DNA of 64,000 nucleotides from Nocardia aurantia (GCF_009604425.1 NZ_WEGI01000009.1:310001-374000); one strand, 5' to 3'; positions 1 through 8,337 are shown, numbered from the stretch's first letter. The notes: generated from the letters alone by a model not told the origin. Translations and numbers: made by a program.

Positions 1-178
1 TGAACCGCTGATCGGCCAGCACGCTGCGCTGCGTCTCGTATCCGGTTACCAGCCACGGTGTCTCGCCGTTCCAGATGCGGACCCGGCTGACGGATTCGGC
101 CTCGCGCAGCGGCGGCGGCGGATCGAACGGGCGGTCCTGCGCCCGCGACATGGGATAGGTGGGAAGGGTTTCGGTCAC
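1..178 (-). CDS. Cytochrome P450, N-terminal part only
   Basis: The gene runs off the left edge; 59 codons are visible. Reading from a GTG at 178 the protein begins MTETLPTYPMSRAQ and continues with a Pro-rich segment and a VSRVR..G..PWLVTGYE..RSVLAD.RF segment. That is the usual start of soluble bacterial class I P450s of the CYP105/107 kind (inference from family pattern; the heme Cys and I-helix lie outside the window). The GTG start is preceded at about 6 nt by a GGGGG ribosome binding site. It would be a heme monooxygenase needing a ferredoxin and reductase, not visible here. An operator-like palindrome lies just upstream. Confidence 0.8.
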   Translation of the reverse strand, partial: MTETLPTYPMSRAQDRPFDPPPPLREAESVSRVRIWNGETPWLVTGYETQRSVLADQRF

Positions 179-544
179 GGCGACCCCCAGAGTTGTTACC
201 AAACAAACGTTCACTAACCCGACCAGGATAGAACTCTTTCGTTCCCCTGAGCAACGATCTGTGGACCGCCGTCGTGCGCGCGGCCGGTTGCCCGGAGCGG
301 CTCGGATTGCCAAGGGCCAGGCCACAATACGTTGCCGGACGGTCGCGGACCGGCTCGGTGGAATTCGCTCCGGCGGCCGTCCGGTCGGTTTGTTGCGGGC
401 TCGTGGCCGATATACCTAAGCGGTCGGTATGCGTGACTACGGATGCCGTGCACGTGCATTCCGGTCATCCTGTGAGACACGAAGTATCGGCCGACACCGC
501 CCCCACGGGCGGCGGCCGCCGGACGATAGTTGGGAACCGACGAC
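179..544. other. Divergent intergenic region
   Basis: This 366-bp stretch separates the P450 (minus strand) from the small plus-strand gene at 545. Apart from the palindrome at 195-218 I see no convincing gene. Open frames here lack ribosome binding sites and run across both strands, as expected for GC-rich noncoding DNA. Confidence 0.5.
195..218. promoter_or_regulatory. Operator-like palindrome upstream of the P450
   Basis: Interrupted palindrome of the form GTTA-N3-AAC-N4-GTT-N3-TAAC, 17 bp before the P450 start codon. The size and two-fold symmetry fit a TetR-type site. The cognate regulator is not identified and may lie outside the window. Confidence 0.45.
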
Positions 545-763
545 ATGCCTGCGGTCAACGACGACGGCGTCGAGACGAAACCGGATCCGTGCCACATCCA
601 CGTGAGTTTCGCCAGCCCGCCGGTGGAGGTCGACTATCAGGACGAACGTGACGTCGCCGCCCGGTTCGCCGCGGCGATCGCTCGGACCGGCGCGGTCGTG
701 ACGATCGATGGCGACCTGGGCGGCGACCTCCCCCTGCTGCCGTGCCGGCGACTGTGGCTGTGA
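545..763 (+). CDS. Small conserved-looking hypothetical protein
   Basis: A 72-residue protein starting MPAVNDDGVETKPDP and ending LPLLPCRRLWL. It has no membrane segment or signal peptide and no domain I recognise. Third codon positions are almost all G or C, which supports real coding. ATG 545 is chosen over an in-frame TTG at 530 because a GGGAA element lies about 8 nt upstream. The last codons are part of a strong inverted repeat that ends the transcript, so the gene is probably monocistronic. Confidence 0.6.
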   Translation: MPAVNDDGVETKPDPCHIHVSFASPPVEVDYQDERDVAARFAAAIARTGAVVTIDGDLGGDLPLLPCRRLWL

Positions 764-799
764 CGGCCGCGGCCACCACACCCACAGTCGCCGGCACGG
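740..799. terminator. Bidirectional terminator, 18-bp perfect stem
   Basis: The 18-bp arms at 740-757 and 782-799 (CCGTGCCGGCGACTGTGG and its exact complement) are separated by 24 nt that contain a further GGCCGCGGCC palindrome. It sits between two convergent genes and its left arm lies inside the coding end of the small gene. There is no T-tract, as is usual for actinobacterial terminators. Confidence 0.8.
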
Positions 800-808
800 C
801 GAACCGGA

Positions 809-2218
809 TCAGGCGCGGGCGCCCGAACCCGGCAGTGTGACCGCGAACAGCACCCCGGCCACCAGGCAGGCGACGGCGTTGACGGCCAGCGCCGTGGCGA
901 CGCCGTGCGCGATGCCGCCGCCCGCCGCGGTGACCACGGCCGACATGATCGGCGTGCCCAGCGTGATGCCGATCTGCTGACTCATCGTGGCCAGCCCGGT
1001 CGCCAGCCCTTGTTCGGAATCGGGCAGCCCCGAGGTGGCGGTCACCATGAATCCCACGATCGCCACCAGATTCGCCACCCCACCGGCGAAGGTCGCCGCC
1101 AGCAGCACCACGAACCAGCCCGGCAGTGAATCCAGGAACACCAGCGGCAGCGTCGCCGCCGCCTGCACCACGAAACCGGCTGCCACCGCGTACTTTCCGC
1201 CGATCCGGCCGATCACCCGCGGCCCCGCGATCCCGCCGAGCACGGTGCCGAGCCCCATCACCGCGAAGGTCAGCCCCGCCTGCAACGGGGTGAACCCGCG
1301 CGCATTCTGCAGATACAGCGTGAGCAGGAAGACCACCGACGTCTCGGTCGCGAAGGCCAGTATGCCGGCCGGATTGCCCCACCCGATGCCGCGGCGGCGC
1401 AACAACATCGGCGGCACCAGCGGCTGCGCCACGCTGCGTTCGATCCCCGCGAACACGATCAGCAGCACCACGGCCGCGAGCAGGAACCCCCAGCTCCGCG
1501 GATCACCCCAGGAGTGCTGGCCCGCCTGGGTGAGCCCGTACACGCCGGCCACCAGTGCCAGCGTCACCGCGATCGCCCCCGGCGCGTCCAGCCGCAGCCG
1601 CACCTCGGAACGGTTCTCCCGCAACACCATCGGCCCGGCCACCAGCACGGCCACCGCGACCACGACGTTGACGAAGAACGCCCACCGCCAGCTGATCAGA
1701 TCGGTCAGCAGACCGCCCAGGATCGCCCCGGTGGTGAACCCGGCCGCCATCAGCGCCCCGTTGAGCCCGAGCGCCCGCTCCCGCAACCGCCCCTCCGGGA
1801 ACGACGTGGTGAGCAGTGACAACGCGGCCGGCGTCACCGCGGCGGTGGCCAGCCCCTGGACCACCCGGGCGAGCAGCAGCACCCACGGCGTCGTGGCGAG
1901 CCCGCCCGCCAGCGAGGCCACCCCCAGCACCGCCATCCCGGCGAGGAACTGCCGCCGGCGCCCGAACAGATCCGCCAGCCGCCCGAAGAACAGGGTGAAC
2001 CCGGCCGCGCACACCGCGAACGCCGTGGCGATCCACTGCAGATCGGCCAGGCCGAACCCGACGTCCGCGCCGATCCGTGGCAGCGCCACATTGAGTATCG
2101 AGAAGTCCACGGCGAGTGTGAAACTCGCGGTCAGCAGCACGAGCAGCGCCATCCGATCGCGCGGCCGGACGGAGGGCTCCGGTGCGATGTCGGTGACGGC
2201 GAGAGAGTCGATGGTCAT
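809..2218 (-). CDS. MFS drug efflux transporter, DHA2 (14-TM) type
   Basis: A 469-residue polytopic membrane protein expected to expel drugs by proton antiport. TM1 ends in the DHA2-type LDFSILNVALPRIG-like motif (here AVDFSILNVALPRIG, residues about 34-50). Motif A GRLADLFGRRR follows TM2, and about 14 hydrophobic segments run to the C-terminus. The ATG at 2218 is preferred over an upstream in-frame GTG because a GGCGGAG element precedes it. It is divergent from the XRE regulator at 2320, with overlapping palindromes between them, so that regulator probably controls it. Substrate unknown. Confidence 0.9.
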   Translation of the reverse strand: MTIDSLAVTDIAPEPSVRPRDRMALLVLLTASFTLAVDFSILNVALPRIGADVGFGLADLQWIATAFAVCAAGFTLFFGRLADLFGRRRQFLAGMAVLGVASLAGGLATTPWVLLLARVVQGLATAAVTPAALSLLTTSFPEGRLRERALGLNGALMAAGFTTGAILGGLLTDLISWRWAFFVNVVVAVAVLVAGPMVLRENRSEVRLRLDAPGAIAVTLALVAGVYGLTQAGQHSWGDPRSWGFLLAAVVLLIVFAGIERSVAQPLVPPMLLRRRGIGWGNPAGILAFATETSVVFLLTLYLQNARGFTPLQAGLTFAVMGLGTVLGGIAGPRVIGRIGGKYAVAAGFVVQAAATLPLVFLDSLPGWFVVLLAATFAGGVANLVAIVGFMVTATSGLPDSEQGLATGLATMSQQIGITLGTPIMSAVVTAAGGGIAHGVATALAVNAVACLVAGVLFAVTLPGSGARA

Positions 2219-2270
2219 GTCTGTGACACTCCGCCCGCCGCCGCCCGGCAACCACTCCCGGCGATGGGTA

Positions 2271-2286
2271 CCACTGCCAGTGGCAG
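2271..2286. promoter_or_regulatory. Overlapping palindromes between MFS and XRE genes
   Basis: Two nested odd-length palindromes, CCACTG-C-CAGTGG (2271-2283) and CTGCCA-G-TGGCAG (2274-2286), lie midway between the divergent MFS and regulator genes. This is where an operator shared by both promoters would be expected. Binding by the XRE protein is inference. Confidence 0.55.
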
Positions 2287-2319
2287 CCTCGCTGTCACCG
2301 AACCGGGCACACTGGAGTC

Positions 2320-3357
2320 ATGCGAGCACACCCCCGGCACACCCCGGACGATACGTCCGCCTCCGCGAGCGAGACCGCTCCGCCGGTGAGCACCACGCCC
2401 ACGGGCTCCGCCGCGCAGCGTACTGCGGAAACCGCGCCGACCACCGCGCAGCGCACGCCACCGGACACCGCGCGTGCAACGCCGCGGCCCGCCGATAGCG
2501 CGGGCCGCGCGGCAAGTACACCGCCCGCGAACGAGCTCGGCGACTTCCTGCGCACGCGCCGCGCCGCCCTCAGCCCGGCGGACGTCGGCCTCACCACCTG
2601 GGGTACCCGGCGAGTGCCCGGCCTGCGCCGGGAAGAACTCGCCCAACTGGCGGGCATCTCGATCAACTATTACATCCGCCTGGAGCAGGGCCAGTCCGCC
2701 AACGCGGGGGATTCTGTCATCGAATCCCTGTCTCGCGCACTGCGTCTCGCCGACGATGAGCGAGCCCACCTCTACGCGCTGGCCCGCCCCGCCGCGGCGC
2801 GCCGCCCCCGCCCGGCCCGCCCGGAGACGCCGAGTTCCGGCGCGGTCCGGCTGCTGGAATCCATGCCCGATGTGCCCGGACTGCTGCTGGGCCGCCGCAA
2901 CGACATCCTCGCCTGGAACGAATTGGGCCACGCCCTGCTCGCGGGCCATCTCGATTTCGCGGCGCCCACGGATCCCGTGCACCGGCCGAACCAGATGCGA
3001 CTGCTGTTCCTCGATCCGCACACCCGGGAGCTCTACCGCCGCTGGTCCGACGAGGCGGCTCTCGCGGTGGCCTCGCTGCGCTACACCGCCGCCGATTATC
3101 CGGACGACCGGTCGCTGGCCGAACTGATCGGCGACCTCAGCATCAAAAGCCCCGAATTCGCCACGCTGTGGGCCCGTCACGACGTCCGATTGTGTTCGCG
3201 CGGAAGCAAATTGCTGCACCACCCGGAAATCGGCGACGTGGAATTGCACTACGAGGCGATGCAGTTGCCCGACACCCAGGGCCAGCGCCTGTTCACCTAC
3301 ACCGTGACGGCGGATTCACCCGACGAGGACGCCCTGGCCCTGCTGCGCCGCCGCTGA
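2320..3357 (+). CDS. XRE-family regulator with MmyB-like ligand-binding domain
   Basis: A 345-residue DNA-binding regulator. The first ~70 residues are a low-complexity Ala/Thr/Pro extension. An HTH follows (RVPGLRREELAQLAGISINYYIRLEQG, about 98-124), then a C-terminal MmyB-type domain (LLLGRRNDILAWN, about 189-201, and LFLDPHTRELYRRW). MmyB-type regulators typically sit next to an oxidoreductase or efflux gene and repress it until a ligand binds. Here the divergent neighbour is an MFS pump. The ATG at 2320 has GGAG four bases upstream. A later start that removes the low-complexity tail is possible. Confidence 0.88.
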   Translation: MRAHPRHTPDDTSASASETAPPVSTTPTGSAAQRTAETAPTTAQRTPPDTARATPRPADSAGRAASTPPANELGDFLRTRRAALSPADVGLTTWGTRRVPGLRREELAQLAGISINYYIRLEQGQSANAGDSVIESLSRALRLADDERAHLYALARPAAARRPRPARPETPSSGAVRLLESMPDVPGLLLGRRNDILAWNELGHALLAGHLDFAAPTDPVHRPNQMRLLFLDPHTRELYRRWSDEAALAVASLRYTAADYPDDRSLAELIGDLSIKSPEFATLWARHDVRLCSRGSKLLHHPEIGDVELHYEAMQLPDTQGQRLFTYTVTADSPDEDALALLRRR

Positions 3358-3377
3358 CGCACACCGGTTGCCGCCGA

Positions 3378-3596
3378 TCAGTCGTCGCTGCCGCGCCGAT
3401 CGCCGAGAAAGGCCAGCAACGCGGCATCGCCCGAGGTGAACCGGTCCACCTCCTCGCCGCCCGTGCACTGATAGAGCCCGACGGTCACCCGATCTCCCCG
3501 CCGCCCGAGCACCCGCCAGATCGCCCCGGCGTCCGCCCAGCGGGTCAGGATCGCCACCGGATCCGCCGGCCCGGGATCCGTCCATTCCTCCGGCAT
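3378..3596 (-). CDS. Small conserved hypothetical protein
   Basis: A 72-residue acidic protein, MPEEWTDPGPADPVAIL to FLGDRRGSDD, without membrane segments. The pattern W.VLGRRGDRVTVGLY.CTGGEEVDR is typical of small actinobacterial proteins of unknown function. The reading frame extends upstream, but ATG 3596 follows a GAGG element and marks where coding-like composition begins. It converges on the XRE gene, 20 bp apart. Confidence 0.7.
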   Translation of the reverse strand: MPEEWTDPGPADPVAILTRWADAGAIWRVLGRRGDRVTVGLYQCTGGEEVDRFTSGDAALLAFLGDRRGSDD

Positions 3597-3767
3597 ACCT
3601 CGATGATGCCGATACCACGGTCGTCTCGCACCCCGCCTTCCCCGGTAGGTCCGGGACGACCGCCGGCCGGGGGACGACCCAGCCGCTCTGCCCCTGCGAA
3701 ATTCACCCAGCGATCGGCTACCGGGCAGGGCGCATCCGCCCCGGGACCGCCCGGCGAATTTCCCGTT

Positions 3768-3793
3768 CGTCCGTAACGCCCTGTTCACGGACG
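3768..3793. promoter_or_regulatory. Operator-like inverted repeat before TetR gene
   Basis: CGTCCGT-N12-ACGGACG lies 15 bp upstream of the TetR start at 3809, a typical autoregulatory position. Confidence 0.45.
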
Positions 3794-3808
3794 TACACTC
3801 CCGAGATT

Positions 3809-4372
3809 ATGCGGTCACGGAACAAGATCCTCGACGCGACGCTCGACCTGATCCGGCGCGAGGGGTTCGAAGGCGTCAACATCGCCGCGGTCGCGCACGC
3901 GGCCGGGGTGACCCGGCAGACCGTGTACTCCAACGTCGGTTCCCGCGAGGATCTGGTCTCCCAGGCGCTGATCGAGCTGCTGATGCGCACCCTCGCCGGC
4001 ATCCGCGCGAAACTCGCTCCGGTACAGGACATTCCGGAGTACATCTGTGAACTGTACGTCGCGATCCGGTCGGTGGTCCGCGCGGATCCGGTACTGGTCC
4101 GGCTGCTCGCCGCCGAGAGCGGCAACCCGCTGTTCGACCCGATGATGACGACCCGCGCGAAACCCGTTGCGAGAGAACTGCTCCTGCCGGTGCTGGAGCT
4201 CGATCCGAGCCTGGAACCGCATCTGGACGACATCATCCAGATCGTGGTCCGCCTGGGCATGTCGATCGTCGTCTTCGACGGCGACGACATCCGCACCGAC
4301 GACGATCTGCGGCACTTCGTGGCCCGGTGGGTGTTGCCGGCCCTCATGGCGCCCCCGATTTTTCGGGACTGA
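3809..4372 (+). CDS. TetR-family regulator
   Basis: A 187-residue regulator. The N-terminal HTH spans about residues 5-50 (ILDATLDLIRREGFEGVNIAAVAHAAGVTRQTVYSNVGSRE, split by one turn), and the C-terminal helical domain is variable. An inverted repeat directly upstream suggests autoregulation. It reads toward the cholesterol oxidase gene 180 bp downstream, so that gene is a candidate target, but a separate promoter precedes it. Ligand unknown. Confidence 0.88.
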   Translation: MRSRNKILDATLDLIRREGFEGVNIAAVAHAAGVTRQTVYSNVGSREDLVSQALIELLMRTLAGIRAKLAPVQDIPEYICELYVAIRSVVRADPVLVRLLAAESGNPLFDPMMTTRAKPVARELLLPVLELDPSLEPHLDDIIQIVVRLGMSIVVFDGDDIRTDDDLRHFVARWVLPALMAPPIFRD

Positions 4373-4395
4373 TCACAAACCACGCGAACCTGATC

Positions 4396-4423
4396 TTGAC
4401 ACTTACCCGCAATACTGTCTAAT
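4396..4423 (+). promoter_or_regulatory. Sigma-70-like promoter for cholesterol oxidase
   Basis: A TTGACA -35 (4396-4401) and TCTAAT -10 (4418-4423) with 16-bp spacing. This is an unusually good consensus match for GC-rich DNA. It would give a leader of about 125 nt. Confidence 0.55.
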
Positions 4424-4553
4424 TTTGCGTCGGCCCGGAGATCTTGTTCGGGCGTCCAACTCGCAAATCGGTTCATTCGCAGGATAAATCGACGTGTCAC
4501 CCGGTAGCCCGGGCGCTGCGCCGACGCGTCCTGATGCGTCACGGAGGTCGGTC

Positions 4554-6140
4554 ATGTCCGCATTCACCCGCCGTTCGTTCCTCGGGGCGGCCGGCGCCGC
4601 AGCGATCGGGCTCGCGGCCGGACCGGCGGCCCGCGCCGATACCGGCACTCCGGTGCGGGTACCGGTGACCCGCGAAGACCACCGCGCGATCGTGATCGGC
4701 TCGGGTTTCGGCGGCGGTGTCGCCTCGCTGCGGCTGGCCCAGGCCGGTGTGCCGGTGTTGCTGCTCGAGCGCGGGATGCGCTGGCCGACCGGCCCGAACG
4801 CGCAGACCTTCCCGTCGGCGAGCAATCCGGACAAGCGCATCCTCTGGTATCGGTCGGCCAAGCGACTGTTCGGCGAACAGCTCGACCTCGAGCCCTACAC
4901 CGGCCTGCTCGAGGCCGTGTCCGGCGACAATATGACGGCCCTGTGCGCGGCCGGCGTCGGCGGCGGATCGCTTGTCTACCAAGGCATGTCGCTGCAACCC
5001 GCCGAGGACGTGTTCCACACCCAGTTCCCCGCCGAACTGGACTGGGCGACCATGAACCGGGTCCACTACCCGCGGGTCGCGAACATGCTGCAGCTGGCCG
5101 TCGCCCCGGACCAGCTGATCGACAGCCCGAACTACCTGGCCGCCCGCGTCTTCGCCGAACGTGCGCGGGCGGCCGGGCTGCCGGTGTCGAAGATCCCGAT
5201 GCCGATCGACTGGAACTACGCGCTGGACGAGCTGGCCGGCAAGATGATTCCCTCCTACACCAACGGCGCCGGCGCGCTGGGGGTGAACAACGGCGGCAAG
5301 CACTCGGTCGACGTCACCTACATCGCGGCCGCCGAGGCCACCGGCCGGGTCGAGGTCCGGGCGCTGCATCACGTCACCGATATCGAGCGGGCCGCCGACG
5401 GCCGCTGGACGCTCCACGTCGACCGGATCGACACCACCGGCGCCGTCCTGGAGAACCTGATCCTCACCACCAACGCGCTGATCATGGCCGCGGGCAGCCT
5501 GAACACCACCAAACTCCTGGTGCGCGCCGCCGCCAAGGGGCAGATCCCCGACATGCCCGACGGCCTGGGCGGCAACTGGGGAACCAACGCCGACCGCATC
5601 TACGTCTGGACCGATATGCGGGAGTCGCTGGGCAGCCCGCAGGGCGGCCCGGTCGTGTACGGCAGCCTGAACTGGTCCGACCCGGCCGCGGCGGCCACCG
5701 TGATCCAGGCGTCGATCCCGCCGCTGAGCCTCGATCCGCACAGTACCGTCCTGGTCGGCTACGGCGTCAGCTCGAGCCGCGGCCGATTCGACTACGTCTC
5801 GGGGGCCGACGACGCGGTGCTGCGCTGGCCCGGCGACGGCGACGCCGCCATCCAGGATTCCCGGATCGGCCCGCTGGTACAGGCCATCGCCGGCCCTGGC
5901 AGCACCCTCACCGACACCAACGCCCTCGTCCCGTCGACCTGGCATCCGCTCGGCGGCGCCGCGATGGGCTCGGTATGCGATCTGGACGGCCGGGTGCTCG
6001 GCCAGCGCGGCCTGTACGTCCTCGACGGCGCGCTGATCCCCGGCAACTGCGCGGCCTGCAACCCCTCGATGACCATCGCGGCCGTGGCCGAGCGCGCACT
6101 CGACAACCTGGTCACCCAGGACGTCGGCTCGCTCATCTGA
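4554..6140 (+). CDS. Tat-exported GMC oxidoreductase, probable cholesterol oxidase
   Basis: A 528-residue FAD enzyme predicted to oxidise the 3-beta-hydroxyl of cholesterol-like sterols with O2. A Tat signal opens the protein (FTRRSFLGAAGAAAIGLAAG, residues 4-23, with AxA before residue 29). The FAD-binding GSGFGG is at 49-54. The catalytic-site pair is WHPLGG with His464, and Asn503 within DGALIPGNCAACNP. Their 39-residue spacing is like the His447/Asn485 pair of characterised cholesterol oxidases. The ATG at 4554 has an ACGGAGG ribosome site. Another GMC sterol or alcohol oxidase cannot be excluded. Confidence 0.88.
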   Translation: MSAFTRRSFLGAAGAAAIGLAAGPAARADTGTPVRVPVTREDHRAIVIGSGFGGGVASLRLAQAGVPVLLLERGMRWPTGPNAQTFPSASNPDKRILWYRSAKRLFGEQLDLEPYTGLLEAVSGDNMTALCAAGVGGGSLVYQGMSLQPAEDVFHTQFPAELDWATMNRVHYPRVANMLQLAVAPDQLIDSPNYLAARVFAERARAAGLPVSKIPMPIDWNYALDELAGKMIPSYTNGAGALGVNNGGKHSVDVTYIAAAEATGRVEVRALHHVTDIERAADGRWTLHVDRIDTTGAVLENLILTTNALIMAAGSLNTTKLLVRAAAKGQIPDMPDGLGGNWGTNADRIYVWTDMRESLGSPQGGPVVYGSLNWSDPAAAATVIQASIPPLSLDPHSTVLVGYGVSSSRGRFDYVSGADDAVLRWPGDGDAAIQDSRIGPLVQAIAGPGSTLTDTNALVPSTWHPLGGAAMGSVCDLDGRVLGQRGLYVLDGALIPGNCAACNPSMTIAAVAERALDNLVTQDVGSLI

Positions 6141-6187
6141 GATCGGCCCGCGGCCGACCGGGTCCGTCACGATGAACGCCCGTCTCG

Positions 6188-6760
6188 TCAGTGCACTTCC
6201 GGATTCTCGCCCGCGTGGACGATCAGCCGGTTGATGTACAGGGAGCGGCGGTTGCGGATCAGATATCTGCTGTCCCACAGGTGAATCACCTTGCGCTGCA
6301 CTCTGCTCACGTCGAGAGCGAGATAGTGCGTCGGAACGGTGTGGTACACGCCGATCTCCCCGGACAGGGACAGGTCGGAGATCGTGCCCGGCGCGATACT
6401 CGTCACGAACTGCCCGCGATGGCCGCTCGGATCCCTCGACGGCCGCAGTGTGCCGGTGCCGAGGATCTCCTCCAACTCCGCGCGAGAGGTGTAGCGGTAC
6501 ATCAGCCGCTGCGATCCCGCCGCGGCCGGGTCGGTCAAACGGGCCACGAATTCCGCTGCGGCCGGATACTTCTCGGGCTCATCGGCGAAGCGGAACACCA
6601 CGGCCCCGCGCTCCTCGGCCGCTTTCAGGATCTCCGAACCGTCGGCCGACGTGCGGACGAAGCCCTCCATCCGGTCCGCCAGCGCGTTGGCCGCCCGCCG
6701 GGTGATCGCGCTGAGATCGCTCGCGATCTTCGACATCAGGTCGATCGGTTCCGTCACCAT
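6188..6760 (-). CDS. HYD1-signature ADP-ribosyltransferase-like protein
   Basis: A 190-residue protein. The C-terminal half resembles the HYD1-signature ART toxin domain: MYRYTSRAELEEIL (88-100), TLRPS, GQFVTSIAPGT (116-126), LSLSGEIG, and THYLALDV (144-151). In family members this order (YHYT..., GQYlTDI.PGt, tHYv.iDV) builds the NAD-binding fold. The first ~80 residues are helical with no recognised domain. There is no signal peptide, no long polymorphic-toxin N-terminus and no obvious immunity gene next to it. The ATG at 6760 follows GGGAG. ART activity is inference; the fold assignment is moderately firm. Confidence 0.6.
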   Translation of the reverse strand: MVTEPIDLMSKIASDLSAITRRAANALADRMEGFVRTSADGSEILKAAEERGAVVFRFADEPEKYPAAAEFVARLTDPAAAGSQRLMYRYTSRAELEEILGTGTLRPSRDPSGHRGQFVTSIAPGTISDLSLSGEIGVYHTVPTHYLALDVSRVQRKVIHLWDSRYLIRNRRSLYINRLIVHAGENPEVH

Positions 6761-6795
6761 GCTCCCGCCGTTGTGCCGCCGGCAGCCGCGAAATC

Positions 6796-7007
6796 TCAGC
6801 CGACGAGGACGGGCCGGCATCGGGCGAGCACGTGAACGCGGTTGTGCGGTGCGTATTTCGCGGCGGTCCGCCGAAATCGTTGCGGCGTGTCACGGTATTC
6901 GAGGAAGAAGCGGTCGCGCAGGGGGCCGGCGGTGAACGCGTAGTGAATGTGTCCGGTCAGGCCGGACTGCGCCGCGAGTGACGGGAGTCGCGGCGCGGCA
7001 ACGGATC
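6796..7007 (-). other. Start-less open frame, possible gene remnant
   Basis: Between the HYD1-like gene and the F420 oxidoreductase the minus strand stays open for about 70 codons, ending LTGHIHYAFTAGPLRDRFF... and VHVLARCRPVLVG, with G/C-rich third positions. No ATG or GTG start follows the upstream stop. It could be a decayed 3' end or chance; I do not assign a product. Confidence 0.25.
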
Positions 7008-7021
7008 ACGTGTGCGGGGGT

Positions 7022-8062
7022 TCATGCCTGCCGGGCGTATTCGGCCACGATCGGAGCCAGTTCGTCGGGGGTGGCGCCGTGCAGGATGACCCGGTCCGCG
7101 CCGTGGCCGAACTCCTCGCGCACCCGCGCCGCGCAGCGGGCCGGGCTGCCGGTCGCGGCGGCCGACAGCCACTCGTCCGGCAGCAGGGTCGCGATGTGCT
7201 CGAGCTGTCCGGTGTCGGCCTTGCCGTCGATGGCCCCGGGAACCGAGGTCACCACCGGATCGGCGCGGAAGCGTTGCAGCACAGCCGGATCCCAGTCGTT
7301 GGTCGCGACCATCAGGTCCCCGTAGCCTTGTAGGTAGGTGGCGAGCCGGCCCACGGTCTTGCGCAGCCGCGACTCCTCGGGCAGGTGATCGCCGACGGTG
7401 GCCAGGCAGGACCACACCCGCACCGCGTCGGGGTCGCGCCCGGCCTGTTCGGCCGCCTTCTTCACCGTCGCGACGCAGCGCCGCAACGTCTCGGGCGGGA
7501 AGTAGGTGTGCAGGACGACATCGTCGAACACCCGTCCGCCGAGGGCGAGCGACCGCGGCCCGAACGCCACCAGCGCCAGCCGGATGTCCTCGTCGAAGTC
7601 GGGATCCAGGAACAGCACCGGGTAGCGGCCGATCGGCCCGTCATGGTTGGCGATGATCTCGCCGCGCCACAGCCGCCGCATCACCTGTGCCCAGTCCTCC
7701 AGTTGCGCGGTGGTGACGGCGGGTATTCCGTACGCGGCGTGGATCGCCGCGATGCCCCGCCCCACGCCGAGGGTGAACCGGCCGCCGGACAGGCGATGCA
7801 TGGTGGTCGCCCAGGACGCGGTGATCAGCGGATGGCGGGTGTTGTAATTGGTGGCCGCGGTGGCGATGGTCATCCGCTCGGTGACCGCGCACGCCGCGCC
7901 GGTCAGCGACGAGGCTTCCTTGGTGTTCCAGCGCTCGGAGATGAACGCGGTGCCGAACCCGAGTTCCTCGCCGCGGCGAGCCTCGTGCAGCAGTGCCGCG
8001 GGCCCGTCGATGCCGGCGCCGGCCAGCAGATAGAACCCGAGTTCGTCGAATGTACGTGTCAC
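7022..8062 (-). CDS. F420-dependent LLM-class oxidoreductase
   Basis: A 346-residue luciferase-like TIM-barrel protein, probably using reduced or oxidised F420 rather than FMN. It begins VTRTFDELGFYLLAGAG and carries the LLM marks LGFGTAFISERWNTKE (~45-60), TAATNYNTRHP (~85-95) and LSGGRFTLGVGRG (~108-120). The GTG at 8062 is chosen because GGAG lies about 9 nt upstream; the frame continues further but without a ribosome site. A perfect palindrome upstream is probably the binding site of the divergent TetR. Substrate unknown. Confidence 0.87.
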   Translation of the reverse strand: MTRTFDELGFYLLAGAGIDGPAALLHEARRGEELGFGTAFISERWNTKEASSLTGAACAVTERMTIATAATNYNTRHPLITASWATTMHRLSGGRFTLGVGRGIAAIHAAYGIPAVTTAQLEDWAQVMRRLWRGEIIANHDGPIGRYPVLFLDPDFDEDIRLALVAFGPRSLALGGRVFDDVVLHTYFPPETLRRCVATVKKAAEQAGRDPDAVRVWSCLATVGDHLPEESRLRKTVGRLATYLQGYGDLMVATNDWDPAVLQRFRADPVVTSVPGAIDGKADTGQLEHIATLLPDEWLSAAATGSPARCAARVREEFGHGADRVILHGATPDELAPIVAEYARQA

Positions 8063-8116
8063 GTGCCAACTCCTAGCCGGCGGCGATGCCGGAACGCCGT
8101 GTCCCACCGCACGCTT

Positions 8117-8134
8117 AAGATAACGGGTTATCTT
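8117..8134. promoter_or_regulatory. Perfect TetR-type palindrome (site 1)
   Basis: AAGATAAC-GG-GTTATCTT, a perfect 18-bp palindrome 55 bp upstream of the F420 oxidoreductase gene. The left half recurs exactly at 8323, before the TetR gene. The shared half-site links both promoters to the same regulator. Confidence 0.7.
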
Positions 8135-8322
8135 CGAGCATCGGCGAGCGCTGTGGGGCGTCTGCCGTGCGCCGGTCCCGACCTCGCCGCGAGGAACCGC
8201 CGATACGTTGTCGCGCAATGATCTTGCTCCGCACCGGGGTACGGCGCGGATCGGCGCGGACGCTCGAGAGGACCCCCGGCGGTGGTCGTGCCGTTGCCCG
8301 GATATCGAACTGTAGCGCGGTT

Positions 8323-8337
8323 AAGATAACATAGTTT
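8323..8337. promoter_or_regulatory. Imperfect second copy of the palindrome (site 2)
   Basis: AAGATAAC followed by ATAGTTT: the left half-site is identical to site 1 and the right half degenerate. It lies about 50 bp before the TetR start, consistent with weaker autoregulation. Confidence 0.5.

Noticed and set aside
987..2498. 503-codon open frame on the plus strand opposite the MFS gene
   Set aside because: Antisense shadow: Ser/Pro/Thr/Arg-rich product without domains, no ribosome site, and the opposite strand encodes a clear DHA2 transporter.
4539..6278. 579-codon minus-strand frame over the cholesterol oxidase gene
   Set aside because: The plus strand carries Tat signal, FAD and active-site motifs. 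The minus frame is low-complexity Gly/Arg/Ala sequence.
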